DNA of 64,000 nt from Culex pipiens pallens. Taxonomy: Eukaryota > Arthropoda > Insecta > Diptera > Culicidae. The notes under the pieces are model-generated. The model made no database searches. It had not been told where the DNA came from and saw nothing but the letters and a program-made list of their open reading frames with translations. The position numbers and the translations under genes are program-made. Location: NCBI RefSeq assembly GCF_016801865.2, contig NC_068938.1:199557077-199621076 (forward strand), given 5' to 3'. This document shows positions 11,861 to 24,600 of this stretch, piece by piece; position 1 is the first letter of the stretch, and every line of letters begins with the position of its first letter.

Positions 11861-12085
11861 ATGAAACTTTTGGGCCTACTTTTGGCACTGCTGGTCGCGG
11901 TTGCAGTCGGTTCCCCGGTGGCGCAGTTTAAGGTTGGTCTTTCGGCGACGCAAATAAATCCCGTCGGCGGCTGTAAAAATGCATTCTGCGGACCAGTGTT
12001 TCTGCCCTCGGTCGGAACTTCAACATTCAGCGACCGTGGAGCGTTGTCGTACGGATCGCCGAGGGTGGCTGCCTATGGGAAGTGA
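11861..12085 (+). CDS. Small secreted peptide, unknown function
   Basis: Single-exon 74-codon frame. I start it at the ATG at 11861 because it has a good context (AAACCATGA) and begins directly with a signal peptide: a hydrophobic run MKLLGLLLALLVAVAVGS, followed by a likely cleavage near GS-PV. An upstream in-frame ATG at 11831 would bury that signal. The mature part, about 55 aa, is rich in Gly, Ser, Pro and Val, has two cysteines seven residues apart (GGCKNAFCGP), and ends in AAYGK. The compact TATA-initiator promoter and very short 5' leader resemble highly expressed insect genes for cuticle or secreted peptides. I do not recognise the family. Confidence 0.7.
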   Translation: MKLLGLLLALLVAVAVGSPVAQFKVGLSATQINPVGGCKNAFCGPVFLPSVGTSTFSDRGALSYGSPRVAAYGK

Positions 12086-12492
12086 TTTTTTTTTGTAGAT
12101 TGAAGAAATTATAAATATATCGTGAGTAGATTGCAACAACATATTTGTCTATTTGTTTAACTAATCGTAAACGTAATTTTTGAAAGACTCTTTTTGAGAA
12201 AAGGCTTTGTGGGGTCTGTCTTGCTTAGTTTATGATTAATGCAAAATATATCAATATCTAGGTTTGATAAGTATATTATTCTATTGTGGATTTCTAATGA
12301 GGTTTCTTACGCATTTCCAGAAATTACTTAATCCAAATGGTGCCAACAATTGTTGTACTTGGTCATGTTCCAGCAATTTCCATCATACCAACACCCACCT
12401 ACACATATCGCTGCCTTAGTTTTGCTTAGAGACGCTTTCCTACATAATATCTGAGAGTGAGACTGAGAGCAGTTTGTAAGGAGGGTTGTTGT

Positions 12493-12766
12493 CAGGGATG
12501 CCAGATACACAGATTTGTCTGTGTTTCACAGACATTTGAGCTTGTGTCAGACAATTTTTGAGGTGCACAGACTTTTTAAAAACTTCATTAAATTAATATT
12601 TTGTAAAAATATTAATCGAAACTTATTTCGTTAGTCTTCAAATGCTTAAAACACAATTTTTAATGGATTTCTATGACTGTAAATTGATATATTTAAATTT
12701 TAGACAATTGCACAGACATACACAGACTTTTTCACAGACATTTTAAAAAATCATGTGGCATCCCTG
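12493..12766. mobile_element. hAT-type MITE with perfect 8-bp TSD
   Basis: 274 bp with inverted ends CAGGGATGCCA. It is flanked by perfect 8-bp duplications GTTGTTGT at 12485-12492 and 12767-12774. The interior is AT-rich and non-coding, with repeated CACAGAC motifs near both ends. The end sequence and TSD length are those of hAT elements. Confidence 0.9.
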
Positions 12767-13019
12767 GTTGTTGTCCACCAAGTTGCGTGTGGGCTGACAA
12801 TTACTATTAAAATGAACATTATACCAACCGACCAAGAGGGTCGTGGACAACCACGGCGGCGCACCCTTCTGACAGCTAAACCTTCCGGACTTTTGCCGCG
12901 CGACGCTACCGCAGGACATTAAACGATTACGGGGGCGCTAACACGGTGGCTAACACGACACGTGATTACACTTGGTACGCGTTGCCGTTTTGATTATTAG
13001 TGGAAACATTAGGAGAGTT

Positions 13020-13339
13020 GACCGAGTCACGTAGCCTAGTGGTAACGCTTCCGCCTTGTAAGCGGTAGATCGGGGTTCAAATCCCGGCTCGGACCAACAC
13101 AACTGGTGATCGTTTCTTTCTGGATTCGATTGCTTAGTAAAGGGAAGGTAGTGCATCGTCACAAGCTGGATCTTATCAACGACACCTTAGGAAGGCGACC
13201 TATGGAATGTTAACATTAACCTTAACATGTTAACATTAGTTAAATTGAAAACTGCCACTGAATCCACTTTGCAAATGCCGGCCCCGATACTCTTCTAGGG
13301 TGTTCCCCTCAGGAACAGGGAAAGATTTACTTTTTACTT
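13020..13339 (+). mobile_element. tRNA-derived SINE with 12-bp TSD
   Basis: 13020-13098 resembles a tRNA: A box around GTAGCCTAGTGG, anticodon-like arm CCGCCTTGTAAGCGG, B box GGGTTCAAATCCC, ending CGGACCA. About 240 bp of SINE body and a T-rich tail follow. Perfect 12-bp direct repeats ATTAGGAGAGTT flank it (13008-13019 and 13340-13351). Imperfect acceptor pairing and the attached body argue against a working tRNA gene. Confidence 0.88.
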
Positions 13340-13449
13340 ATTAGGAGAGTTTAATTGACATGGGAATTTTCGCATGAAATCTTAAAATTTTTAAAGTCAA
13401 ATAATTACCTGATTTAATAAAATTACGTTCCACGATCTGAACGGCATTA

Positions 13450-13610
13450 GGCTTCATCCATAAAGTACGTCACGCTAAAATCAGCCAAAATTTGCCCCCC
13501 CCTCCCCCCCTTTGTCACGCTTTTCCTATACTTACAACACGCAATGTCACACTTGCTCAGACCCCCCCCCCCTCCCCCCCTAGAGCGTGACATACTTTAT
13601 GGATGACGCC
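13450..13610. mobile_element. Short MITE with TTA duplication (Harbinger-like)
   Basis: 161 bp with about 27-bp inverted ends (GGCTTCATCCATAAAGTACG at the left, GGCGTCATCCATAAAGTATG inverted at the right). TTA flanks both sides (13447-13449, 13611-13613). The interior holds two C-rich runs. A 3-bp TWA target site fits PIF/Harbinger; the superfamily call is inference. Confidence 0.75.
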
Positions 13611-15498
13611 TTACTACCAGTTACTCATTGTCATAAAAGTGTTCAAACATTCCCTCGTTCAAGTACCTCATTCCATCGTTTCTTTTTTATTTTTAAGTTC
13701 AGTAGTGTGTACAATGTTTATGTTTGCACAATTTGATAAAACTAAATGGAGGCAAGATAGCTTTTATCACAAACGCCATACCGTCAGTCGCCGTTAGTAT
13801 ATTAAGTGAAATCGTCAGGACAGTGTAGTGCATCTTCCCAAAGGGAAAATAATTTGAAGACTCTAAGAAACTTTTCGAGCATTTGAATAGGTTTGTGAGT
13901 AAGTTAATTTATTGTAGTATTTATTAAATACCATGGCGAAAACCATTTGATAAAAACTTGCATGCTCTTTTCCCTTTGAACATTAACCTGAACATGTGAT
14001 TGAACGTCAAAGTGCTGATGAGTCAACAAGCCTTTTTAATACATAATAAATTACACAATAAATTGGAACTTTTTTGTGTCAAATCAATCAAACTAGTAGC
14101 ACTCAAGGTTTAAGCTATTGTGAATTAATCGATATCATTGCCCTATAAGTATGGCCCGGCAACCAACACTAACAACTTTGTGACGGAATCGCATGTCTTC
14201 TGTTGACCAACCAATTTGTCCTTATTTCTGCCTCTGATGAATGTTATTTAATAATTCATAATAATAAACACTGACAAAAAAACTAGTGAGTGATAGAAGT
14301 CTTTGACATCAAATTTAAAAAAAAAATATTTGGAAAGCCTAACTATTCATTTACAACTATTTTTAAATTTGCATCACACTTGAAAATTTCAAAAAATGGT
14401 GTTTTAGCTCTTCTAAAATTTAAGGATTGACCTTTCTAAAAATGTCTGTTAGAAAGAGCGAACAATTTTCCAAAAGAGCAATGGGGTTCTATCAGAGAGA
14501 AGGGATTTTTATTTTTATTTTTTTTCACGTTATGATTAATTGATTATTTGGCTGAGGCTTACTAGGCATAAGGATCGAATAAAAAAAAAATTGAAATTCC
14601 AAAGCATTTTTTATGGTTTTCACGTTTAGTTCTACGAAAAATGTTCGAAAAAGTCTTCTAGAACTTATTTTTAATGCAATTGTCCAAGCAAATTTATCTA
14701 AATGCAGCCGCTTTTCCTAAAATTTTCTCCGCTGTTCTTTTTATATACCCATATTAGCTTAGGCCCGCCAAATTACATTATGCGATTATACGATGTTCAA
14801 GATAAGATAATTCAAGATAATCAGAACGTGAAAAAAATAAATATAAAAATTTCTGTGAGTAAAACATCAATCAAAGTGGAACGAAACCCGAGAAAAGTAT
14901 GACTGAACTTGCTAGCGATTTAAATTGCAGCGATTCAAAGACGCAAATAACATTCCAAATGGGCGTAACCGCAAAACATCTCTGTTCACATGAAATTAGA
15001 TTCCAGATTCGGATTCAGCGGCCAAAATTACTATAAGTAAGTAACGTCGTATAAAAATTGGCACATTTTTTCTCACTAAAACTCAAATATCTCGGCACTG
15101 GAGGGTGTAAGTTGCATTTTCTCAAAAGGAGAAATGTTCGCCGTAAAATCTACAAGCTGAATTTATTGGTTTGGGAACTGGGAAAAATAGCCTACCCTAA
15201 ATTAAATGAGCATTTCTGAAAAATGTTTCCAAAAATGCTAATTTTTCGACATAAATCCGCTTGGGAAAGACCAAAAACTTCAATTTTGGTCCAATATCGA
15301 TAGTGCATCTTAATCTATGGACAAAAACCTATCATTTGAAAAAAATTACACACCTGATTGAAACAGTTTTTGTATTGATTCCAAGCGATTTTAGAAAATT
15401 TGTTCAAAAAAGTATCTTTTTCAGTAAATAGAAAAGTGGGTGCGTTATTATTTTTTCTTGTCTAAGAAAACATTGTTCCTAACATCATAATCTATCAA
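13611..15498. other. Gene-free AT-rich stretch
   Basis: No gene or definable element seen. The sequence is AT-rich with several homopolymer runs; a 66-codon frame at 14702-14902 has no support. Confidence 0.4.
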
Positions 15499-16680
15499 TT
15501 AACATTCCAACGCCCAAGGCTCCAAAAAAGTTGGAACGGTAACTTCAACTCGCTGGTTCTCGGACATAACTCAACCAATCAAGATGATTCTTCTTTCCAT
15601 TGATTTGTTAAGATGTCTAGATGATTCTAGAACTTTGCAGAACTTAATTTGATCAAATCTGAAATTTTTGCGCTCAAAAACATCGTTCCAACTTTTTTTT
15701 TCGCGTGTAAAAAAAAATTCGCCTAAAATTCCGCGGAGGCAGTCTTTTTAAAAAAGGTGGAACGATGTTTTCGGTCGCAGAAATTACAGATTTATTCAAA
15801 TTAAGTTCTGCAAAGTTCTAGAATCATCTAGACATCCTAACAAATCACTAAAAAAAGAATCATCTTGATTGGTTGAGTTAGGCCCGAGAACCAGCGAGTT
15901 GAAGTTACCGTTCCACCTTTTTTGGGAGGCTTGGGCGTCCGTGGTTCACGGATATATGAAAAAGACAAAAGTGTTCAATTTCGTTTGCATCAACCGGAAT
16001 TTTGAAGTACTATGACCCAAAAAGCTAGCCTGAAAATTTTAGCTTATTTGGTTATGGTTTAGTTGCTCCAGTTTTGATATGAAGTTAGAATGGAATTTCA
16101 ATAAATTTAATTGATTTATTTTTCACTTTTTAACTCTTCTTCTAGAAAGTTTTCCTCAACCCGATAAAACTTTATCATGTAAGAGTTTTCTTATAGGTTT
16201 TGATACGGGGAACAACTTTGTAGAACATCGCAAAGCGCTAGGAAATGATCCCGAAAAGATACAGATAAATTTTTTTAGCATATTTTGAAATTTTGCCGAA
16301 AAAAGTAAACTCTAAAAAACATCCTGTATCTTTCCAGGATCAATTCTTAGCACTTTGCGATGTTCTACAAAGTTGTTCCCCGGATCAAAACCTATAAGAA
16401 ACCTATGAATAGGAAAATTTGATAGGGTTTTGGGAAATTTTCTATAAGAATATGTAAAAAGTTACAATTCTCCATATTAAATTGAATCAAGTTCCATACT
16501 AACTTCAGATCAAAACTGGAGCAACTAAAACTTAACCAAATGAGCTCAAATTTTCAGGCTAGCTTCTGGGGTCATAGAACTTTGAAATTCCGGTTGATGC
16601 AAACGAAATAGAACACTTTGTCTTTTTCATATATCCATGAACCACCCTAAATGGACATGCGTTGGGCGTTCCAGTGTTAA
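15499..16680. repeat. Nested foldback element
   Basis: Two back-to-back hairpins. Arms at about 15513-15702 and 15745-15930 are inverted copies; a second pair lies at about 15955-16290 and 16310-16650. The whole is bounded by an inverted pair TTAACAYT..AACGCCCAA at 15499-15517 and 16661-16680, and a third copy of the CGCCCAAG end (inverted) sits between the hairpins at 15928-15938. No coding potential. Confidence 0.72.
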
Positions 16681-18049
16681 GAAGTGAGCACAAAAAATTC
16701 CTCGACACGACCTCATTTTTTCATGATTCACAATTTTTCTTCGTCTAAGCGTCCTTAGAGGGTCCTTTTCAAATATCCGTAACCTTAAAAATATTTCATC
16801 CGGGGATTTTTTATTTTTCTAATTTTAAGTTTTACATATGATTTGATGGAGGCGCACGATCATTCACAAAGCATCGTTTTAGGTAAAGATTCAAAAAGGA
16901 TCGCGCACCTCTTTTGAAATAATACTTGGGATTTTTTTGATGGTCGAGCTTAAGTATGACCCATAAACTACTCTAAAATGATTTAGAATTTTTAAATCCT
17001 AGCTGGTGGCCAAAATGGCGGTGATAACATATTGAAAACGTTACTTAATCCACCTTTAGGTGGTTGATGTCTTCCTCACATTCAGAAAGTAAAAATAGCA
17101 ACATTCCCCCATAACATGTTTAACAAATCAATTTTATTAATTTGAATAGGGTTCGCAGACCTTCAATATTTGTGGCTCATCGGCAAGGTCTGATAAAAAA
17201 CCTATCCAACGATAGATCGCATGGAAGATTCTATCACAATGTCTTAAATCCGGCCTCCAAAAAGTGTATATGTAAATAACACTTAAGTGCTGATAACTTT
17301 TGATAGGGTTGTCAGATCTTCGATGTTTTGGACTCATTGGAAAGGTCTTTTCAATATCTTTCTGAAAATGGAAAAACCACCCTTTTTATGATTTTCCGGA
17401 CATACGCCAAAATTGTTTTTTTTAGCATAACTATTTAAGTACATAGCTAAACTTGCTGATTTTAAATAGAGACCTATGCTGCCCATAATTGAAAATTCGG
17501 CTATTATGCCAAATCGAGTATTCCGAGAAAAAAGCGTCTTTTTGTTTGTCACCAAATCTACGTCAAGGCAATTTTCCACAAGAGTGGATATTAGCCGTTT
17601 GGTTTTTCGCGTCTGCAGTTAAATCTGAACACAATTTTAGTGCATCTAAAATTTCAGAAGATGCGTTGAATCATCCTCTTCCACCTGGTGCTAATAACTC
17701 GTTTTTGTCAAAAGTGGATATTAGCCGTTTTTTCAATGGTGGGCAGTATGGGACCCCAAGACGGATCGAATAAGACTAATAAGGTCAAAATCCGTTCATC
17801 AAGTCCGGAGATAATCGAGTGATTTTTTTTTCCACCCACCTACACACATCCACACAGACATTTGTTCAGAACATGATTCTGAGTCGATATGTATACGTGA
17901 AGGTGGGTCTATGAGGTCAAATTAATAAGCTCATTTTTCCAGTGATTTTATAGCCTTTCCTCAGTAAGGTGACAAACCTTCGGATAATAACTTCGGATAA
18001 TCGAAACTTCGGATAATTGAGGCTTCGGACAACCGAGTCTGGACTGTAT
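16681..18049. repeat. Composite interspersed repeats with pogo/Tigger-like end
   Basis: 17730-17971 is an inverted copy of the repeat at 4515-4790. 17978-18049 holds several CTTCGGATAATCGA phrases ending in CCGAGTCTGGACTGTAT, the inverse of the ends at 56492 and 62626. These resemble pogo/Tigger-type terminal repeats. The text at 16930-17040 recurs in part at 29350-29480 and 56590-56660. No gene seen. Confidence 0.5.
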
Positions 18050-18550
18050 ATGGCAACACAAATTTCAAACATTCAAACACATTTCATTTTGAATCGATTG
18101 TCAAAGACACCAAAACGATTAGAAAATTCCTTCTCAACTTACAGATTTTCGTATATTCACATGCAAATTTAAATTAATTTTGTATGACCAGCAAAATTGT
18201 ATGGAGATGTTCGAAATTACCAAAGTATACTGTTTGAAGGCACTGCATTTTGTTGCACAGTGTTTTTAGCTATTAAACAGTCGCTGGTGTGTTCAAGTGT
18301 TCACAACCTTTCGGGCTGCAATATACCTGTTCAATGTCCGCCAGGCTCATTCCATGGGACAACGTGTTCTACATATTAGAACTTATTAGAATATTTGTAG
18401 AACGCCAGACAGGCCACTCCGCAAACATTACCTTCTGTCATTTCGTTTGAGTTTGGGCTTTGTTTTTATACATACACAGTTGTTCACATATTTATAGTAA
18501 TAACTTGGGTTTTTTTTCTGTTTTCTCCTCTCCATTTCTCCTCTTTATAG

Positions 18551-18623
18551 ATGTTAGCCCACAGTAACGCCCGGTAGACGGCCGTCGTTGTTACACCGCG
18601 CGACTTTGCTCCTAAATGGCCCC
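18551..18623 (+). other. 5' UTR part of the GalNAc transferase first coding exon
   Basis: A pyrimidine-rich tract ending in CTTTATAG at 18550 looks like a splice acceptor, so the coding start at 18624 is probably preceded by a separate non-coding exon that I could not locate. Another ATG at 18616 is out of frame and soon stops. Confidence 0.5.
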
Positions 18624-21600
18624 ATGGCGTTGTGCAGCCGTGGCCACGCACTCAAGGCGACACTGCTGGTGGCATTCCTGCTGATACTGCTGAATCTGTT
18701 CGGTTCCCGCCGGGACACGGCCCCGATGAGGTGAGAATTTAATCATTTAAAAAAAAACCTTAAATTAACGACTTTTCTTCCCAGCGCCACGCAATGGCCA
18801 AAACGCACAAGACCTAGCCCGGACGGGGCCGGCGGAGGCCATCAGCAGCAACCTCAACAGGCCACCAATCAAACAATCCACAGCAGCAACAATCAAACGG
18901 GTCCGCCCGATCTCCTTCCGAGTTCTTCTCAACTTCTCAACGGCACTGCTCCGACCACCCCCAAGGGACACAACAACGAAACAAAGCCGCCGGATGCGGT
19001 GGTGGCAGCAGCGGCGGCGACGGCCACGGCGATTGGTGGCCACAACGATACTACTAAAAATTCCACTAGTTTAAGCAGAACTGAGAATCTCGTAGATGAT
19101 AATAGCGTTGGAGGCAATGTCAGTAGCAGCACTAGTTTAAGGCATCGAAACGACTCGTTGAATCTGGTCCAGACTGAGGATGGACAGGAAGGCAGCTGTC
19201 CACCGATACCGCCTAGTTTAGGTGAGTATTGTTCGTATTTTTTTTATTAATAATTGCTTTAACACGACCCATCCAAAAATATTGGAATTTGTAAGGAGAA
19301 ATGCTTAGAGGGGGGAGAAGAGTATACTGCCGTTATACTTATAATTGTCCCATGTCCAAAAAAGTGCAACTGAGAAACACTTTTCACTCTTATTTGTAAT
19401 CTTCTTGCTATACAATAGGTAAACAAGACACAATACTTCGTAAAACTGATAATTTGGTGAAAGAAAAAACTTGGTGGGACAATTATGCGTAGAAGTACAA
19501 CGATGGGACAAACAGACTTGGTGTTGTTATCAATGAGTTTCCGAACAAAGTACTAGATTTTATGTGTGTTTCGAAAAGTAAACGTCAAACTAACCCCAAA
19601 AATGACAAAAGACAGAATTGCCCAAAAATGACATGAGACAATTATGCGTAGAACGGCAGTATACATGCTATGGAATTATCTTGATCAATCGGTATTTGTC
19701 CCTATTTTGAGCCTACTAAGCAGAGCGCAATTTTAAGGGGTTACGTACATGTAGAAAATCTCTTGTCCACGCTCCATACAAAAAAGTTTTTTCGGGTTGA
19801 GATTCCCAAAAAAAAGTGTCCACGTGGTTTGTGGATGATCCCTTATTATAATAAGCTAATTATAAAATATCAATATTATTGCTTGTTCTCAAATTAACAT
19901 TACATATTTTCAAATGCTTAATAAAATCAGTAAACACTGGCTGACAGCTTACAAATTTTGTTCAACATTTGAAAAAATGTAAAATTTAACAGAGACCAGG
20001 CAACATATCATCCAATTGAGCAAATAACCAAAATGTTTGAAAGTTCTAGCGATAAATAATAACAATAAATTATTTCGCTTTGCACAACATTTTCGATCAA
20101 GCTATTGGGTTCTTTTATTTATTTTAATTTAAAAAAAAGTTTTGCTGCAAAGATCCCAAAATAATGTCCTTGACAAAATCGGACAACATTTTTTCCATAG
20201 TTCTGTGCCATATTTAGCAAAATAAAAATTAATAACAAATTGGGTTATGGACACTTCGAAAATTTTAAAACAAATTGTTGATTTCCTTAGGGGAGTATAA
20301 CAATAATTTGAAAAATCAACATTCAGATTTTAGCAAAATTGGTTTGTTGGAAGGTATTGAATATGTATGTAAAAGTCAGGCGTGATGTCCAGCTGGTAAA
20401 AAATTATTTTTAATAAAGTGAAATGAAATGAACTATTACAACAGAAACTAATTTGTTTTCCCTCCTTCCAGATGGTCCCTACGAAGTGGACCCCACGTAC
20501 GAACCGCTGACCTCGGTGGAGCAAAAGCTAGCTCCCAAGCTGCAACCCGGTGGCCAGTACAGACCGCGCGAGTGCCGGGCTCGCGACCGGGTGGCGATCG
20601 TCGTGCCCTATCGAGACCGCGAGCAGCACCTGCCGGTGTTCCTCAAGAACCTGCATCCATTCCTGATGAAGCAGCAGATCGAGTACGGCGTGTTCATCGT
20701 CGAGCAAGCCACCGGATCGCAGTTCAATCGGGCGTCCCTCATGAACGTGGGGTTCGTCGAGGCGCTGAAACAGAAGCCGTGGGACTGCATGGTCTTTCAC
20801 GACGTGGACCTGCTGCCGATGGACGACCGCAATCTGTACACGTGTCCGGATCAACCGCGGCACATGTCCGTCGCCGTTGACACCTTTGGCTTCAAGCTGC
20901 CCTACACGACCATCTTTGGTGGCGTTTCCGCGATGACCGTGAAGCAGTTTCGCACCGTGAACGGCTTCTCCAACTCGTTCTGGGGCTGGGGCGGCGAAGA
21001 CGACGACATGTCCAATAGGTGGGTGTGGGGCGGTGGTCACGCGATCCGCTGCGGCTCTGTCGACTAATTTTGACCTTTTTGACATAGGACTATGTCTTTA
21101 CTTACTATATTGGGGGGCCAGTTCAGAAATTCGATCCAAAGCGTCACTTTTAAGCGTTAAAAAAGGGGACATTTTGAACGCTTATATCTTTTTTCCCTGT
21201 GAATCAATCCAGATGGTTGGACCACCAATCGAAAGAGGAAGACTTCAGCTATTGTTTAACTACATAGATAGTCTGACTAAACATAGTTAAAGCACTTAAA
21301 ACATGCAATCAAAATGAGTAATTTTTCAGTACAAATCGGACAGATGACCAATCAGAGCGAGCGTATGCATTCGAGACCGCGCCTCTTTTGTGCCGTTCTC
21401 CGGCTGTGCCGCTATTTAAGCAGAAAATTTCGCAAAAGCAAGTCACTTTGGAACGAGCACTCGAACTGTGCACGTCGGGCCGGCGCGGAGCAGCAGCAGC
21501 AGCGGCCAATAGAAGAAGAGGACCAGCAACCAGAAGGAAGAACCACCGGCAGCAGAAGGAGGAAATTCGAGCGAAGCGGACGGCGTGGAAGTCGCTATGA

Positions 21601-24600
21601 TGCGGCGGTTCTCATGAAAAATGGCCAATTCGACAGTTGTGGCCAAAACCAGAAGTGGCCGATGCCCTCAAAGAAGGTTCCCCCGGGGCCTGGGGGGACA
21701 TTTACAGAAACATACGAGTTGTGGCAATATGGGTATCAAAATTCATGGTTTTTGATACTGAACATAATAATGGTCATTTCGACAGTAGTGGCCACAACCT
21801 GGAGTGGCCGGTGCCCTCAAAGAAGGTTCCCCCGGGGCCTGGGGGGACATTTACAGAAACATACGAGTTGTGGCAATATGGGTATCAAAATTCATGGTTT
21901 TTTATACTGAACATAATAATGGCCATTTCGACAGTAGTGGCCACAACCTGGAGTGGCCGGTGCCCTCAAAGAAGGTTCCCCCGGGGCCTGGGGGGACATT
22001 TACAGAAACATACGAGTTGTGGCAATATGGGTATCAAAATTCATGGTTTTTTATACTGAACATAATAATGGCCATTTCGACAGTAGTTGCCACAACCTGG
22101 AGTGACCGGTGCCTTCAAAGAAGGTTCCCCCGGGGCCTGGGGGGACATTTACAGAAACATACGAGTTGTGGCAATATGGGTATCAAAATTCATGGTTTTT
22201 GATACTGAACATAATAATGGCCATTTCGACAGTAGTGGCCACAACCTGGAGTGGCCGGTGCCCTCAAAGAAGGTTCCTCCGGGGCCTGGGGGGACATTTA
22301 CAGAAACATACGAGTTGTGGCAATATGGGTATCAAAATTCATGGTTTTTGATACTGAACATAATAATGGCCATTTTGACAGTAGTGGCCACAACCTGGAG
22401 TGGCCGGTGTCCTCAAAGAAGGTTCCCCCGGGGCCTGGGGGGACATTTACAGAAACATACGAGTTGTGGCAATATGGGTATCAAAATTCATGGTTTTTTA
22501 TACTGAACATAATAATGGCCATTTCGACAGTAGTTGCCACAACCTGGAGTGACCGGTGCCTTCAAAGAAGGTTCCCCCGGGGCCTGGGGGGACATTTACA
22601 GAAACATACGAGTTGTGGCAATATGGGTATCAAAATTCATGGTTTTTGATACTGAACATAATAATGGCCATTTCGACAGTAGTGGCCACAACCTGGAGTG
22701 GCCGGTGCCCTCAAAGAAGGTTCCTCCGGGGCCTGGGGGGACATTTACAGAAACATACGAGTTGTGGCAATATGGGTATCAAAATTCATGGTTTTTGATA
22801 CTGAACATAATAATGGCCATTTTGACAGTAGTGGCCACAACCTGGAGTGGCCGGTGTCCTCAAAGAAGGTTCCCCCGGGGCCTGGGGGGACATTTACAGA
22901 AACATACGAGTTGTGGCAATATGGGTATCAAAATTCATTGTTTTTGATACTGAACATAATAATGGCCATTTCGACTGTAGTGGCCGGTGCCCTCAAAGAA
23001 GGTTCCTTCGGGGCCTGGGGGGACATTTACAGAAACATACGAGTTGTGGCAATATGGGTATCAAAATTCATGGTTTTTTATACTGAACATAATGGCCATT
23101 TCGACAGTAGTGGCCACAACCTGGAGTGGCCGGTGCCCTCAAAGAAGGTTCCCCCGGGGCCTGGGGGGACATTTACAGAAACATACGAGTTGTGGCAATA
23201 TGGGTATCAAAATTCATGGTTTTTTATACTGAACATAATAATGGCCATTTCGACAGTAGTGGCCACAACCTGGAGTGGCCGGTGCCCTTAAAGCAGGTTC
23301 CCCCGGGGCCCGGAGGACTTTTTACAGAACCATACGAGTTGTGGCATATTGGTATCAAAATTCATGGTTTTTGATATTGTACATGAAAATTGACATTCCG
23401 ACAGTAGTGGCCACAACCTTGAGTGACCGGTGATCTCAAAGCAGGTTTCCCCGGGGCCCGGAGGGTCTTTAACAGAACCATACGAGTTGTGGCAATATGG
23501 ATATCAAAATTCATGGTTTTTGATACTGAACATGAAAATTGACATTTCGACCGTAGTGGCCACATCCTGGAGTTGCCGGTGCCCTCATAGAAGGTTCACC
23601 TTGGGAGAACATTTATGACAATTTTGCCGACAAATCTATGAAACAAAATAAAATATTTCAGATTTCACTAGCAATCCAAAAACACATTCAAATTGTTTGG
23701 TCCTATGTCTTTCGGTTATGTCTCTGACATACCATCTTGAACTTTTTTTCTTCTCCCTAGACTGAAACACGTCGGTTTCCACATTGCACGCTACCCGATC
23801 AATATCGCACGCTACACCATGCTGTCCCACAAGAAGGAGAAGGCGAACCCGAAAAGGTGAGCATGCCAGAGTTGTAAAATAATTAACCGCCCGTGGCCGT
23901 GGTTTGGACATTTAGCACGTGATTTTTTTAACGGTTGGTTTCTTTTCTCGACAAAACAAAACAACAATCAGGTACGAAAAGCTCAACACCGGTTCGAAGC
24001 GATTCGACAGTGATGGATTGAACTCGCTGCACTACCGCCTGATTAACCTGATCCGCAAGCCGCTGTACACCTGGGTCCACGTGGAAATTTCACCCGAGGT
24101 GAGTTGTTGTGTGACGTGGTGTCATGTTAAAATTAAGACATCGTCATCGTGTTGGGGTAGGGGAGCTGGGTTGATTTGTAAAGGTCGTGCGGGAGTGATT
24201 GGCTAGAAAATAGAATCGTTAAATTTAGAGGGGCAATTTGGAAAAAGGGGCAACGCAGTGATTGCTTTGGATATTATAAAAAAGGTTTCATAAAATAAAC
24301 TCAGTTTGTGTTTTTTTTAAATATATGGGAAAACAACTTAAGAAAAAATCTCAATAAATCCTGCTTGTTTTTTGACACTTATTTATTGACATAAGTCTGA
24401 CTTAGGTCGAATGGATGAAAGGTCTACTGGAACCATGCTAAAATGCATTTTCCTGCGTTGATCGTTTTTTTTCTCATAATTGTACCATTTTCAAAATATT
24501 TTTAATTTTGTGAAACTTCAAAGTACAGTTTACCTACCGGAAAAAGTTCAAAAAAGATTTTTCCCTTCCTCATTGAGGTGGGCTATAAAATCACTCGAAA

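Noticed and set aside
13020..13098. Functional tRNA gene (anticodon TGT-like)
   Set aside because: Acceptor and anticodon stems have mismatches, and it continues directly into a SINE body with a 12-bp target duplication around the whole.
20528..21085. 185-aa antisense frame over the GalNAc transferase exon
   Set aside because: GC-rich codon bias of exon 3 keeps the opposite strand open; no domain, and the plus strand is clearly coding.
21314..23374. Chain of Trp/Gly-rich proteins in three frames
   Set aside because: They arise from the 149-bp tandem unit. Frames rotate from unit to unit, so I record this as a repeat and list the openness only as a finding.
21610..23600. CRISPR-like direct repeats
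   Set aside because: The whole 149-bp unit is conserved; there are no variable spacers.
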